From Pelagibacterium sediminicola (GTDB taxonomy: Bacteria; Pseudomonadota; Alphaproteobacteria; Rhizobiales; Devosiaceae), in the NCBI RefSeq assembly GCF_003390885.1, contig NZ_QMEL01000007.1, forward strand, positions 99,370-163,369: 64,000 nt of DNA, in the 5' to 3' direction. A model generated the notes under the pieces. That model was not told where the DNA came from. It made no database searches and saw nothing but the letters and a program-made list of their open reading frames with translations. Every line of letters begins with the position of its first letter. The first letter of the stretch is position 1. Below are positions 55,026 through 63,873 of the stretch, piece after piece. The translations under genes and the position numbers were made by a program.

Positions 55026-55509
55026 AAATTCGGCGATTTACGATTTCCCCGAAATGCCGATCGATGTGATGGGGCTGTTTTTCTTCGCCTATCGCGACTT
55101 CGTGCGCGATGCCGATGCGCTGCTCGACAAGCAGGGATTCGGGCGAGCGCATCACCGGGTCATCTATTTCGTCAATCTTCGGCCCGGCATGACGGTTGCC
55201 GATCTGCTCGATATTTTACGCATCACCAAGCAGAGCCTTGCGCGCGTCCTGCGCCAACTTGTCGATAGTGGCTATGTCGCCCAGCGTCATGGGGAGACCG
55301 ACCGCCGCCAGCGCCTGCTCTATCCCACCGAAAAGGGGCGGCAGTTTTTCGAGGTGCTAAGCGCCACGCAGACCCGGCGCATCGAGGCCGCGTTCGCCAA
55401 ACTGCCCGATCACGCCCGCGATGCCGTCAGGGGTTTCTTTATCGAAATGACCGAGCCGAGCGACCGCGCAATGCTCAAGACGCTCAGGCTCGATAGTGGG
55501 ATTTCGTAG
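55015..55509 (+). CDS. MarR-family transcriptional regulator
   Basis: A 164-residue winged-helix regulator. The DNA-binding core reads MTVADLLDILRITKQSLARV, then RQLVDSGYVAQRHGETDRRQ, with the D-x-R wing. It is divergent from ilvE with about 170 bases between, an arrangement often seen for this pair, so control of ilvE and of itself is likely. ATG 55015 is used; a much longer reading upstream runs antisense to ilvE and is rejected. Ligand unknown. Confidence 0.9.
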   Translation: MADINSAIYDFPEMPIDVMGLFFFAYRDFVRDADALLDKQGFGRAHHRVIYFVNLRPGMTVADLLDILRITKQSLARVLRQLVDSGYVAQRHGETDRRQRLLYPTEKGRQFFEVLSATQTRRIEAAFAKLPDHARDAVRGFFIEMTEPSDRAMLKTLRLDSGIS

Positions 55510-55627
55510 CGGGCTTCCTTTCTTTTTGACATGGGGCGCTCTTGGTCGGCCCCAGCCTCAAGGGGGCGGATGAGGGGGCAGCGATGCTGCCGCCCCGCCA
55601 GGACACGAAACGATCTGAAGGCTTTCC

Positions 55628-56461
55628 ATGGATTTCCTCAATACCGCATTCCTTGCGCTCGTGCAGGGCGCCACCGAGTTCCTGCCGATCAGTTCTTCGG
55701 CACATCTGATCCTGGGGCGGTATCTGCTCGAGGCGCTGGGCTTTGCCGTGGCAGCGATGACGCCGGAGGAAGAGCTGGCGCTCGACATCGCGCTGCATGT
55801 GGGCTCGCTCGGGGCGGTCATCCTTTACTTCTGGCGGGACATCGTGCTCCTGTTCGGCGGTCTGCTCGACATGGTGACGGGCAGGGGCGGAAGGAGGGCG
55901 CGGTTACTGCTGGTGCTGGTGGTTGCTTCCATTCCCATCGTGATCGGCGCATTTCTTGCCAAGGATTTCATCACCAATAGCGGGCGTTCGCTCGTCATCA
56001 TCGGATGGGCGACATTGATCTTCGGGGCCGCGTTGTGGTTCGCCGACCGCCAGCCCGAAGAGAAGTCCGAGATCGAAGCCCTTTCGTTCCGCGATGCGCT
56101 CATCGTGGGTGCAGCGCAACTGGTTGCCATCATACCCGGGGTTTCCCGGTCGGGGATATGTATGACGGCGGGGCGGTTCGTGGGACTGGACAGGCCGCTT
56201 TCGGCCCGGTTCGCCATGCTGCTCTCGATCCCCACCATTCTGGGTGCGGGGCTGCTCGCGGCGGTCGATATGGCGCGCAGCGGCAATTCGCAACTCACCA
56301 GCGATGCGCTGGTGGGCGGACTGCTGGCCTTTGTCTTCGCGCTGGGCGCTATCGCCCTGTTGATGGGCTGGCTCAAGCGCCAGACCTATACGCCATTCGT
56401 TGTCTACCGGATTGCGCTAGGCGCTCTGCTTCTCGGTCTTGTCTATGGCGGGCTTCTTTAG
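55628..56461 (+). CDS. uppP: Undecaprenyl-diphosphatase
   Basis: Inner-membrane enzyme (277 residues) that recycles undecaprenyl pyrophosphate to the monophosphate lipid carrier for cell-wall synthesis; also linked to bacitracin resistance. Signature motifs are GATEFLPISSSAHLIL and IIPGVSRSGICMTAGRF. GAAGG lies six bases before the ATG. Its last 45 bases overlap the 3' end of the AI-2E-type gene on the other strand. Confidence 0.96.
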   Translation: MDFLNTAFLALVQGATEFLPISSSAHLILGRYLLEALGFAVAAMTPEEELALDIALHVGSLGAVILYFWRDIVLLFGGLLDMVTGRGGRRARLLLVLVVASIPIVIGAFLAKDFITNSGRSLVIIGWATLIFGAALWFADRQPEEKSEIEALSFRDALIVGAAQLVAIIPGVSRSGICMTAGRFVGLDRPLSARFAMLLSIPTILGAGLLAAVDMARSGNSQLTSDALVGGLLAFVFALGAIALLMGWLKRQTYTPFVVYRIALGALLLGLVYGGLL

Positions 56462-57661
56462 CCGCCGCGCGGGCCTTTTGGCGGCAGTTTTGGATGGTGG
56501 CGCGATGGCGGGGGTCGCAAGGCCCGCGCCTCCCTTTTCGGGTTCGGGTTGTTCGAGGTCGCTCACCCATTCGCGCCAGAGCGAGACGAGCAGCGCCATC
56601 AGGACCGGGCCGACGAACAGACCCACCATGCCCATGGTCTTGACCCCGCCGATCAGGCCGAAAAACGTCGGCATGAACGGCAGCTTGATCGGTCCGCCCA
56701 CCAGCTTGGGGCGCAGGGTCTTGTCGACGATGAACAACTCGACCGATCCCCAGATGAGCAGCGCGATGCCCTGGAAGACCGAGCCGGACGCGATGAGATA
56801 GACCGAGACCAGCGTGAACGAGAGGGGCGCGCCGCCGGGGATCATCGCGGCAACGCCGGTGATGACGCCGAGCAGCACAGGGGAGGGCGCGCCAGCCAGC
56901 CAGTAGGCGATGCCGAGCACGATGCCCTCGCCGATGGCGATGAGGGTCATGCCTGTGACGGTCGAACTGATGGTGGCGGGCACGACACGGGACAACCGGT
57001 GCCAGCGCACGGGCAGGATGCGTTCGCCGAACTTGTCGAGCTGGTCGGCAAAGCTCGCGCCGTCGCGGTAAACGAACAGCAGGGCGATGATCATGAACAA
57101 CAGGTTCAGCGCCAGGTTGAGCACGTTGCCGCTTGCCGCCAGAACCGTCTGATAGATGTTGATGACGTTGGCGCCGCCGAAAATGGCCACGTACTGGCCC
57201 AGCGCGCCGGGGCGCCCGATATAGGTCTCCCATTGCTCGGTGGCCCACTCGCCCACCAGCGGAAGGGTTGCGAACCATTCGGGGGCCGGAGCGCCATTGG
57301 CGTTGGCGGCGATGCCCCAGCCGATCAGTTGCCGGGCCTCGGTGAGTGCATAGCTGAGCGCCCAGAAAATGGGCACCAGGATGAACAGCACGATGACGGC
57401 GATCATCAGGCTGGCGGCAACGGTCCGGTTGCCGCCGCACCAGTCGCGCACCCGGCGGAACACCGGCCAGCTTGCAAAGCCGATAATGAGCGCGGCAAGA
57501 ACCGGCACGAGGAAGCTGTGGAAGAAATAGACGGAGGCGAGCAGGATCAGGACGATCAGGCCGCGCGCCGCAAAGATGGGCGGCATCAGCGCGCCGCGCG
57601 AGGAATTGTTGAGCCCTAGAAGGCGTGGTTCGCGCGGCGGGGTTTGTTCAGGTTCGGTCAA
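56417..57661 (-). CDS. AI-2E family transporter
   Basis: A 414-residue membrane protein of the AI-2 exporter/PerM group with about eight helices (for example LIVLILLASVYFFHSFLVPV, AASLMIAVIVLFILVPIFWA and the paired helices around PVLLGVITGVAAMIPGGAPL). Start appears to be TTG 57661, preceded by AGGACG; the ATG at 57586 would delete the N-terminal tail. The C-terminus is Lys/Ala/Pro-rich. Transport of AI-2 is a family label; other substrates are likely. It ends inside uppP on the opposite strand. Confidence 0.88.
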   Translation of the reverse strand: MTEPEQTPPREPRLLGLNNSSRGALMPPIFAARGLIVLILLASVYFFHSFLVPVLAALIIGFASWPVFRRVRDWCGGNRTVAASLMIAVIVLFILVPIFWALSYALTEARQLIGWGIAANANGAPAPEWFATLPLVGEWATEQWETYIGRPGALGQYVAIFGGANVINIYQTVLAASGNVLNLALNLLFMIIALLFVYRDGASFADQLDKFGERILPVRWHRLSRVVPATISSTVTGMTLIAIGEGIVLGIAYWLAGAPSPVLLGVITGVAAMIPGGAPLSFTLVSVYLIASGSVFQGIALLIWGSVELFIVDKTLRPKLVGGPIKLPFMPTFFGLIGGVKTMGMVGLFVGPVLMALLVSLWREWVSDLEQPEPEKGGAGLATPAIAPPSKTAAKRPARRLKKPAIDKTEKQSA

Positions 57662-57704
57662 CGGCGTCCTGCGCCCCTCTTGCTCAATTGGTCAAGCCGG
57701 TACT

Positions 57705-58043
57705 CTACATCAGTCTCCGGCCGTTTGGCACGCGTTTATCAGTCGCGGCCAGAACAATCGCGCCGTCCTCGTCCTCAAAACCAAGGGTCAGGACTTCGGA
57801 GCGGATGGGGCCGATCTGGCGGGGCGGGAAATTGACCACCGCCATCACCTGGCGTCCCACGAGATCCTCGGGCCGGTAGTGGACGGTAATCTGTGCAGAT
57901 GACTTTTTTATGCCAATCTCCTCGCCGAAGTCGATCACGAGGATGATCGCGGGCTTGCGGGCCTCGGGAAAGTCCCTTGCTTCGATGATGGTGCCGGTGC
58001 GGATGTCGACCTTCAAAAAGTCGTCGAAGGTGATTTCGCTCAT
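57705..58043 (-). CDS. csaA: tRNA-binding protein CsaA-like
   Basis: A 112-residue OB-fold protein of the CsaA/MetRS-C family that binds tRNA or acts as a chaperone-like factor. Typical elements are [34 protein letters not shown] and [17 protein letters not shown]. Its ATG overlaps the proC stop codon by 4 bases. It ends the ybjN-proC-csaA unit. Confidence 0.92.
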   Translation of the reverse strand: MSEITFDDFLKVDIRTGTIIEARDFPEARKPAIILVIDFGEEIGIKKSSAQITVHYRPEDLVGRQVMAVVNFPPRQIGPIRSEVLTLGFEDEDGAIVLAATDKRVPNGRRLM

Positions 58044-58855
58044 TGTCCCAGTTCTTCGCTGCGTTTCCTCGCCGCACCCACCGCGCGCTCCATGAGAGGC
58101 CCAAGGCCGTTGTCGGCCATCAGCACATCGAGCGCGGCCTGCGTGGTGCCGCCGGGGGAGGTGACGTTCTTGCGCAGTTGCTCGGCGGGGGCAGGATCGG
58201 CCTCCAGAAGCGCTGCCGCGCCGATGATCGTCTGGCGGGCAAGGCGCATGGCCTGATCGGCACCGAGCCCCTGTTTCTCCCCTGCTCTCGCGAGCGCTTC
58301 GACCATATAAAAGACATAGGCCGGGCCCGAGCCGGAAACGGCGGTCAGCGCATCGATTCCGGTTTCGTCATCGAGCCATGCGACATCGCCTGCCGCCGCG
58401 AGCAAAGCATCGGCCAGCGCGCGATCCTCGGGGGTGACGGCTGTGGCGGCGACGGCGCCCGTCACGCCCTTGCCCAGTTGGGCGGGGGTGTTGGGCATGG
58501 TGCGTACGATCCGCTCCGTGCCGAGCCCTTGCGCGAACCGCGCTATCGAGATGCCCGCCGCAATCGACAGAACGAGCGTGTCCGGTCCCACGATATGGCG
58601 GGAGGCGGCAAGCACCCCGTCCATCACTTGCGGTTTGACGGCCAGCACCATGACGCGCGGCGGCTCGGATGGCAGGTCGCGGCGCAGGGCAGCGCCAGCC
58701 CGGCGGGCAAATTCCACCACCGAGTCATGGGGCGCAGGATCGACGAGAACGAGAGAAGAGCCCGGCAGCCCGGCGCCGATCCAGCCCTCCGCCATGGCGG
58801 TACCCATCTTGCCCGCACCGATCAGCAGGACCGTGCCGGTGGTTTCGAGACTCAT
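58040..58855 (-). CDS. proC: Pyrroline-5-carboxylate reductase
   Basis: Last step of proline synthesis, reducing pyrroline-5-carboxylate with NAD(P)H. The 271-residue protein has the Rossmann start [17 protein letters not shown], the [11 protein letters not shown] strand, [16 protein letters not shown] and the C-terminal dimer region [13 protein letters not shown]. It overlaps the YbjN-like gene and csaA by 4 bases each, giving a tightly coupled three-gene operon. Confidence 0.96.
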   Translation of the reverse strand: MSLETTGTVLLIGAGKMGTAMAEGWIGAGLPGSSLVLVDPAPHDSVVEFARRAGAALRRDLPSEPPRVMVLAVKPQVMDGVLAASRHIVGPDTLVLSIAAGISIARFAQGLGTERIVRTMPNTPAQLGKGVTGAVAATAVTPEDRALADALLAAAGDVAWLDDETGIDALTAVSGSGPAYVFYMVEALARAGEKQGLGADQAMRLARQTIIGAAALLEADPAPAEQLRKNVTSPGGTTQAALDVLMADNGLGPLMERAVGAARKRSEELGQ

Positions 58856-59352
58856 GCTTCACCCACGGTTTCAAACATCACTTCGGCCAGCGCGTCGGCG
58901 GCGGATTTTCCAGCCCAGACGACGAACTGAAAGGCCTGATAATAAAGGTCGCAGCTGTCCGACGCCGAGCGTAGCAGGGCCTCGCACTGGGTGGGCGAGA
59001 CATCGGCGCCGCCCGAGAGCAGGTGCGAGTTGCGGAACAGCACGACGCCTTCCTTGTTCCAGATGTCGAAATGGCCGATCCAGAGCTGTTCGTTGATCAG
59101 CGCGATGAGCTGCTTGACCTCGCCGCGCCGCGCTTCGGGGACCTTGAGGTCGAAGGCGCAGGCCAGATGGAGCGATTCCATCTCCTCCATCCAGTTGAAC
59201 GAAACGTGATAGTCGGCCCAGCCGCCCTTGACCGAAATGGAGATCTCGTCGGCGTCCTGGCGCTCGAAGGTCCAGTCGTTGATGGCGGCAATGTGCTCGA
59301 TGATGTCGACAGGGTGGATGTTCCTGTCCAGTTCCAGCTCGAGAAGAGACAT
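58852..59352 (-). CDS. YbjN domain-containing protein
   Basis: A 166-residue protein of the YbjN family, structurally related to type III secretion chaperones but of unknown cellular role. Typical stretches are IHPVDIIEHIAAINDWTFER, SFNWMEEMESLHLACAFDL and GHFDIWNKEGVVLFRN. It is the first gene of the unit with proC and csaA, coupled by ATGA. About 250 bases upstream hold no other clear feature. Confidence 0.88.
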   Translation of the reverse strand: MSLLELELDRNIHPVDIIEHIAAINDWTFERQDADEISISVKGGWADYHVSFNWMEEMESLHLACAFDLKVPEARRGEVKQLIALINEQLWIGHFDIWNKEGVVLFRNSHLLSGGADVSPTQCEALLRSASDSCDLYYQAFQFVVWAGKSAADALAEVMFETVGEA

Positions 59353-59605
59353 GGCGGCTCCGCACGCTTGAGCAATTCTTTTTATGAGCCTTCAACCGGG
59401 TGTTGCAGGCCCTACGCGGCACAACCGAACCGGTCTGACCGGCGTCCGATGTACGAATCGTCGTTGAGGACAAATCTACACGCAGCCGATCAACTGGGCC
59501 CATGAACGCAAAGCCCAATACACAGATTCTATCTGTGGATGATCGGTTTCACATGGTTAACGGGGTGTTAACGGGGGCGATTCGTGAACGGGTTTTCCCC
59601 GGGGT

Positions 59606-60337
59606 TTACCGCCTGCGGCCTTCCAGCAGTTCGCGTTCCCATTTGCGGCTGCCATTGGTGCGCGCGAGGGTGGCGGCGGCCGCGTGATCGTAGGGGACCT
59701 GGCGCAGATCGATGGTCCAGCCGTTTTCGCCCTGTGTCAGCAGTGCATAGGCGGCGTCCGGTCCCGCACGGGCGGCGGATTCGGGGTCGCTCATGTTGAA
59801 TGAGGGTCGCCCCACGCTGCCGGGATTGAAGACGACCCGCCCGTCAGGCAGTGTCACGACGCGGGCGATATGGGTATGCCCGCAGCAATGGAGCGGAAAG
59901 CCATTGTCGGGCAGCTCAGCCTCGATCTCGGCAAGGCTTGCCTTGCGGAAGCGTTCGCCTTGGGTGCGGTCGAGCCAGTAAACGCTGTCCGAAGCCGGGG
60001 TGCCGTGGCACATGAAGATCTGGTCCTCGAACCGCGCGGTGGCGGGCAGGGCGCGCAGCCACTCCATGGTCTGGGGGCTCAATTGCTCGAGGACCCGGCG
60101 GTCGTCGGCGTCCATCGCATCCGGTTCGGCGTAGAGGAAATAGCGGTCGGTGTTGCCGCGGATGGTGAGTGCATCGAGCCCGGCGAGCATTTTTGCGGTG
60201 CGAGCCGGATCGAGCGGCCCGTGGAAATGATCGCCCAGATTGAGGATCGCATCGGGGGCGTGCCGCCCGATATCCTCCAGCACCGCTTCGAGGGCGAATG
60301 CGTTGCCGTGGATGTCCGAGATGACGGCGATGCGCAT
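59606..60337 (-). CDS. Metallophosphoesterase, YfcE/MJ0936-like
   Basis: A 243-residue calcineurin-like phosphoesterase. Metal motifs are ISDIHGN at the N-terminus, NLGDHFHGP, IRGNTD, MCHGTPASD and CGHTHIARV. It belongs to the small single-domain group related to YfcE and diadenosine-tetraphosphatase-like enzymes; the substrate is not readable from sequence. It differs from the CpdA-like enzyme at 26.8 kb. It stands alone, upstream separated from ubiK by a palindromic repeat. Confidence 0.88.
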   Translation of the reverse strand: MRIAVISDIHGNAFALEAVLEDIGRHAPDAILNLGDHFHGPLDPARTAKMLAGLDALTIRGNTDRYFLYAEPDAMDADDRRVLEQLSPQTMEWLRALPATARFEDQIFMCHGTPASDSVYWLDRTQGERFRKASLAEIEAELPDNGFPLHCCGHTHIARVVTLPDGRVVFNPGSVGRPSFNMSDPESAARAGPDAAYALLTQGENGWTIDLRQVPYDHAAAATLARTNGSRKWERELLEGRRR

Positions 60338-60401
60338 GGTATTTCCTTTGTGGTCGTCGGGTCCTTTGGGGACAGCCTATCAGAGACAGATTTGCGTTTG
60401 C

Positions 60402-60535
60402 CGCTTCACCCCACCCCAGCCCTCCCCATCAAGGGGAGGGTGCTTTCTTTTCCGCAGCGCTCCCCTACGCACAAGGCCAGCACCTCCCCCCTTGTGGGGG
60501 AGGCTGGGAGGGGGGAGTCGGCGCAAGCCGAAGCA
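60402..60535. repeat. GC-rich composite palindrome, copy 6
   Basis: Nearly identical to copy 2: a CCCTCCCCATCAAGGGGAGGG module, spacer with TACGCACAAGGCCAGCACC, then CCTCCCCCCTTGTGGGGGAGG and the closing CGGCGCAAGCCG stem. It lies between ubiK and the phosphoesterase gene. Confidence 0.87.
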
Positions 60536-60546
60536 TATATGTCCGG

Positions 60547-60798
60547 TCAACTCGTCTTCTTGCGGCTCTTGAGGGCGTCGAGGTCCCGGCGGAGGGCTTC
60601 GATTTCCTCGCCCTGAATGGCAACGAGTTCGCGCAGGGCGTCGTAGTCCTCGCGCTTGACGAGATCGAGCTCGTTGACGATGCGTTCCATCTGGCCCCTG
60701 ACGGCGGTTTCCGCTTCGCGGCGCACGCCGTCGGCGACCGAGGCGGCGTCGTTCATCAGTCGGCCCAGATCGTCGAAAATCCTGCTGCTCTGCGACAT
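60547..60798 (-). CDS. ubiK: Ubiquinone biosynthesis accessory factor UbiK (BMFP domain)
   Basis: An 83-residue, almost wholly helical protein. The pattern IFDDLGRLMNDAASVADGVR, then VRGQMERIVNELDLVKREDY and a terminal coiled coil (IQGEEIEALRRDLDALKSRK) matches the BMFP/UbiK family, which assists the Ubi complex with UbiJ in proteobacteria. Alphaproteobacterial members are less studied, so the ubiquinone role is inferred. It is divergent from lgt. Confidence 0.86.
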   Translation of the reverse strand: MSQSSRIFDDLGRLMNDAASVADGVRREAETAVRGQMERIVNELDLVKREDYDALRELVAIQGEEIEALRRDLDALKSRKKTS

Positions 60799-60917
60799 GG
60801 TTCAAATCCTTTTGCGTGGCGGGATCGCCCTAGCTCCTCTATTTAAGCAGTGCCAGCCCGCTTGACCAGAGTCCGGTATGGCGGCATGGTCCCCAAGCAA
60901 CCCAAAAAGAGTGCGCC

Positions 60918-61727
60918 TTGCCTTTTCCCCAGATCGACCCCGTCGCCTTTGCCATCGGCCCCATCGTCATCCGCTGGTATGCGCTGGCCTATCTGGCAGG
61001 CATTTTCCTCGGGGTCGGCTATGGTATGCTGATCCTCAGGCGCAAATCGCTGTGGGTGAAGAACACCCCCCCGATGACGCCTTCGGAACTGCTCGATTTC
61101 ACCTTCTGGATCGTGGTCGGCATCATCGTGGGTGGTCGGCTGGGCTATGTGCTGTTTTACGATCCGCTGGCCTTTCTCGCCGACCCGCTGGCGATCCTTG
61201 CGCTCTGGGATGGTGGCATGAGCTTTCATGGCGGGTTCCTCGGGCTCGTCACGGCGATGGCGCTTTATTGCCGGCACAAGGGCGCTAACATCCTTTCCGG
61301 GCTCGATCTTCTGGCGTGCTGCGCGACCATCGGGCTGTTTCTGGGGCGGGTGGCGAATTTCATCAATGGCGAGCTGTTCGGCTCGGTGACGACCATGCCG
61401 TGGGGCGTGGTCTTCCCCGGTGGGGGCGATCTGCCCCGGCATCCGAGCCAGCTCTACGAGGGGCTGCTCGAAGGCGTGCTGCTGTTCCTCGTCATCCGCT
61501 ATTTCACCCATGCGCGGCTGGCGCTGCGCAAGCCCGGGCTGGCGGCGGGGATTTTCGGGATCGGCTACGCGCTTTCGCGCATATTCGTCGAGTTCTTCCG
61601 GCTGCCCGATGCTCATATCGGCTATCTCGCCTTTGGCTGGCTGACCATGGGCATGGTGCTCTCGCTGCCCATCCTTTTGGCCGGGATCGGGCTTGTCGTT
61701 TACGCGCAGACCCGGCGCCATGCCTGA
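60918..61727 (+). CDS. lgt: Prolipoprotein diacylglyceryl transferase
   Basis: Transfers diacylglycerol from phosphatidylglycerol to the lipobox cysteine of prolipoproteins at the inner membrane. The 269-residue polytopic protein shows IRWYALAYLAGIFLGV, MSFHGGFLG, the Lgt signature GRVANFINGELFG and HPSQLYEGLLEG. The initiator is TTG 60918 (no in-frame ATG or GTG fits), with AAAGAG upstream. It overlaps the MidA-like gene by eight bases. Its substrate pool includes the lipoprotein encoded at 44.4 kb. Confidence 0.96.
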   Translation: MPFPQIDPVAFAIGPIVIRWYALAYLAGIFLGVGYGMLILRRKSLWVKNTPPMTPSELLDFTFWIVVGIIVGGRLGYVLFYDPLAFLADPLAILALWDGGMSFHGGFLGLVTAMALYCRHKGANILSGLDLLACCATIGLFLGRVANFINGELFGSVTTMPWGVVFPGGGDLPRHPSQLYEGLLEGVLLFLVIRYFTHARLALRKPGLAAGIFGIGYALSRIFVEFFRLPDAHIGYLAFGWLTMGMVLSLPILLAGIGLVVYAQTRRHA

Positions 61728-62799
61728 CACTTCCCTTTCGCTGGGCGACCTGATCGACATGCAGATCCGGGCCAGCGGCCCGATCTCGATCGCCACCTAT
61801 ATGGGGCTGTGCCTCACCCACCCCACGCGCGGCTATTACCGCAAGGCGGACCCGCTGGGGGCGGGAGGCGATTTCATCACCGCGCCCGAGATCAGCCAGA
61901 TGTTTGGGGAGATGATCGGGGCGTGGGTGGCGGACCTTTACGTGCAGATGGGCTCGCCGCGCAGTCTTACCCTTCTTGAACTGGGTCCCGGACGGGGGAC
62001 CCTGATGGCCGACGCCCTGCGCGTTGCAACGCGGGTGCCCGGTTTTGCCGACGCGCGGGCGCTGGCGCTTTATGAGACCAACCCGGATCTCAAGGCCATG
62101 CAGGCCGAAACACTCAGGGCTTATGATCCTACATTCATTTCCGAGCCCGAGGATATCTCTCCCGGCCCGGTGATCGTCATCGCCAACGAGTTCTTCGATG
62201 CGCTGCCGGTGCGCCAGTTCGTCAAGCGCGGGGACAAGTGGTTCGAGCGGATGGTGGGGCTCGAGGGCGGCAAGCGCCGGTTCGGGCTTTCGCCCACGCC
62301 CTATGACGGGGCGCTGCTGGGGCCCGGCTTTGCCGATGCGCCCGAGGGGGCGGTGGCCGAGATATCGCTGGCCGCGCGCCAGTTCGCCGAACGGCTGGGC
62401 AAGGTGATCGGGCCGCGCGGTGGGGTACTGTTGGCGCTCGACTACGGCTATGGACGCACCCAGCCCGGCGAGACCTTGCAGGCGCTGGCGAGGCACCGCT
62501 TTGCCGACCCGCTGGACGCGCCGGGGGCGGCGGACCTGACGGCGCATGTGGATTTCGAGGCGCTGGGCGGCGCCTTGCGCATGGCAGGGTTGACCATAGC
62601 ACCCCTTGCCACCCAGGGGGATTATCTTACATCCTTGGGCATCACCGCGCGAATGGAAGCGCTGGCCGCTGCGAACCCGGCCCGGACCGGGGCGCTGGAG
62701 GCGGCGTTTCATCGCCTGACGCATGCACAAGAAATGGGCGTGCTGTTCAAGGCGTTCTGCGCGGCGAGCCCCGGCTTGAGTCCCGCCGGGTTTTCCTGA
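61720..62799 (+). CDS. MidA/NDUFAF7-family methyltransferase
   Basis: A SAM-dependent protein arginine methyltransferase-like protein of 359 residues (DUF185). Motifs include ISIATYMGLCLTHPTRGYY, GAGGDFITAPEISQMFGEM, LLELGPGRGTLMADAL and VIVIANEFFDALPVRQF. In mitochondria the family is needed for complex I assembly, methylating a core subunit; a similar role in this bacterium is inference. ATG 61720 overlaps the lgt stop. It sits between lgt and pgeF, the usual order in many alphaproteobacteria. Confidence 0.93.
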   Translation: MPDTSLSLGDLIDMQIRASGPISIATYMGLCLTHPTRGYYRKADPLGAGGDFITAPEISQMFGEMIGAWVADLYVQMGSPRSLTLLELGPGRGTLMADALRVATRVPGFADARALALYETNPDLKAMQAETLRAYDPTFISEPEDISPGPVIVIANEFFDALPVRQFVKRGDKWFERMVGLEGGKRRFGLSPTPYDGALLGPGFADAPEGAVAEISLAARQFAERLGKVIGPRGGVLLALDYGYGRTQPGETLQALARHRFADPLDAPGAADLTAHVDFEALGGALRMAGLTIAPLATQGDYLTSLGITARMEALAAANPARTGALEAAFHRLTHAQEMGVLFKAFCAASPGLSPAGFS

Positions 62800-62820
62800 T
62801 CTTTCCAAGGCAGCCCTCAC

Positions 62821-63588
62821 ATGCACCCTCCGTTTGAAACCGCCGCTTCCCTTTCCGCACTGCCCCGCGTCCGGCATGGATTTTTCGGTCGGCAGGGCGG
62901 CGTTTCGGAGGGCGAATTCGCCTCGCTCAACGCCTCGCGCAATGTGGGCGACGACCTCGCCAATGTGCGCGAGAACCTGCATCGCGCGGTGATGGCGCTG
63001 AAACTCGGGCCGGTGCCGGTGGCGCTGGCAAAGCAGGTGCATGGCGCCGATGTTCTGGTGGTCGATGAGGATTACGACCTCGAACGCCGCCCCGAGGCCG
63101 ACGCGCTGGTGACGACGCGGCCCGGCATCGCGCTGGGCATCCTCACCGCCGATTGCGTGCCCATCCTGCTCGCCGACCCCGATGCGGGGGTCATCGGAGC
63201 GGCCCATGCCGGCTGGCGTGGAGCGGTGGGCGGGGTGCTGGCGCGAACCGTCGATGCGATGGCCGCGCTGGGGGCGGCCCCGGAGCGGATCGTTGCGGCC
63301 ATCGGCCCGGCCATCGCCGCCCAGAGCTACGAGGTGGGCGAGGATTTTGCGGACACGATCCGGCGCGATTATCCCGATGCGGCTCCTTTCATCGTGCCCG
63401 GCAGGCACAAGCCGCATTTCGACGTGCCGGGGCTGGTGATGCACCAGGCGCAGACGCTGGGGCTTGCGAGCGCCGAGCGGGCGGGCGGAGACAGCTATGC
63501 CGATCCCGAAAGGTATTTCTCACATCGCTACGGGACGCATCACGAAACGCGGGCCGGACGGCAGATTTCGCTGATCGCGCTCGGATAG
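62821..63588 (+). CDS. pgeF: Multicopper-type polyphenol oxidase / purine nucleoside phosphorylase family (PgeF)
   Basis: A 255-residue DUF152/YfiH-LACC1 protein. The metal-site motifs are ALAKQVHGADV, GILTADCVPILLAD and GAAHAGWRGAVGG. Family members have been described as purine nucleoside phosphorylases/adenosine deaminases and, as PgeF, as an enzyme correcting peptidoglycan precursors in Escherichia coli. Which activity applies here is not settled by sequence. It ends the lgt-midA-pgeF unit. Confidence 0.92.
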   Translation: MHPPFETAASLSALPRVRHGFFGRQGGVSEGEFASLNASRNVGDDLANVRENLHRAVMALKLGPVPVALAKQVHGADVLVVDEDYDLERRPEADALVTTRPGIALGILTADCVPILLADPDAGVIGAAHAGWRGAVGGVLARTVDAMAALGAAPERIVAAIGPAIAAQSYEVGEDFADTIRRDYPDAAPFIVPGRHKPHFDVPGLVMHQAQTLGLASAERAGGDSYADPERYFSHRYGTHHETRAGRQISLIALG

Positions 63589-63634
63589 AAAATCCGCCGG
63601 CGGCCTTTCGGCTCCGGTTCGAGGCATTGAGCGG

Positions 63635-63696
63635 CGCAGGGCGAAGATCGCTTCCGTACGGCTTTTGTCTTGTGTGAGAGCGGTCTTCGCCCTGCG
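63635..63696. other. Long stem-loop after pgeF
   Basis: CGCAGGGCGAAGATCGC (63635-63651) and GCGGTCTTCGCCCTGCG (63680-63696) pair at 16 of 17 positions around a 28-base loop. No T-run follows, so it is not a plain terminator. The rest of the 285-base gap up to the IS66-type end shows no supported gene. Confidence 0.65.
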
Positions 63697-63873
63697 ATCC
63701 GGGAGTTTGTGGCGCGTCCATCCGCAAATGGCCGGGGCTTTCCCCTCTTCCCCTCGGGGAAGTGCGCCGCCAGCACTGGCGGCCAACTCATGGGACGGCC
63801 AGCCCGACCGGGCAAAAAATATACCCGACCACCCGGACCCGCCACCCTGAAACGCGTATGCATCCCGTGCTCT

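Noticed and set aside
59353..59605. Possible small gene in the gap upstream of the YbjN-like gene
   Set aside because: The only plus-strand frame (from 59502) overlaps the phosphoesterase gene antisense and turns Ser/Arg-rich; no ribosome site.
61504..63444. 646-codon open frame on the minus strand
   Set aside because: It runs antisense through lgt, midA and pgeF, all of which have full family motifs; long antisense frames are expected in high-GC DNA. Its translation is rich in Arg, His, Gly and Pro with no recognisable domain.
63540..63863. 107-codon minus-strand frame after pgeF
   Set aside because: Low-complexity Arg/Pro/Gly-rich translation across the stem-loop; no start signal or family.
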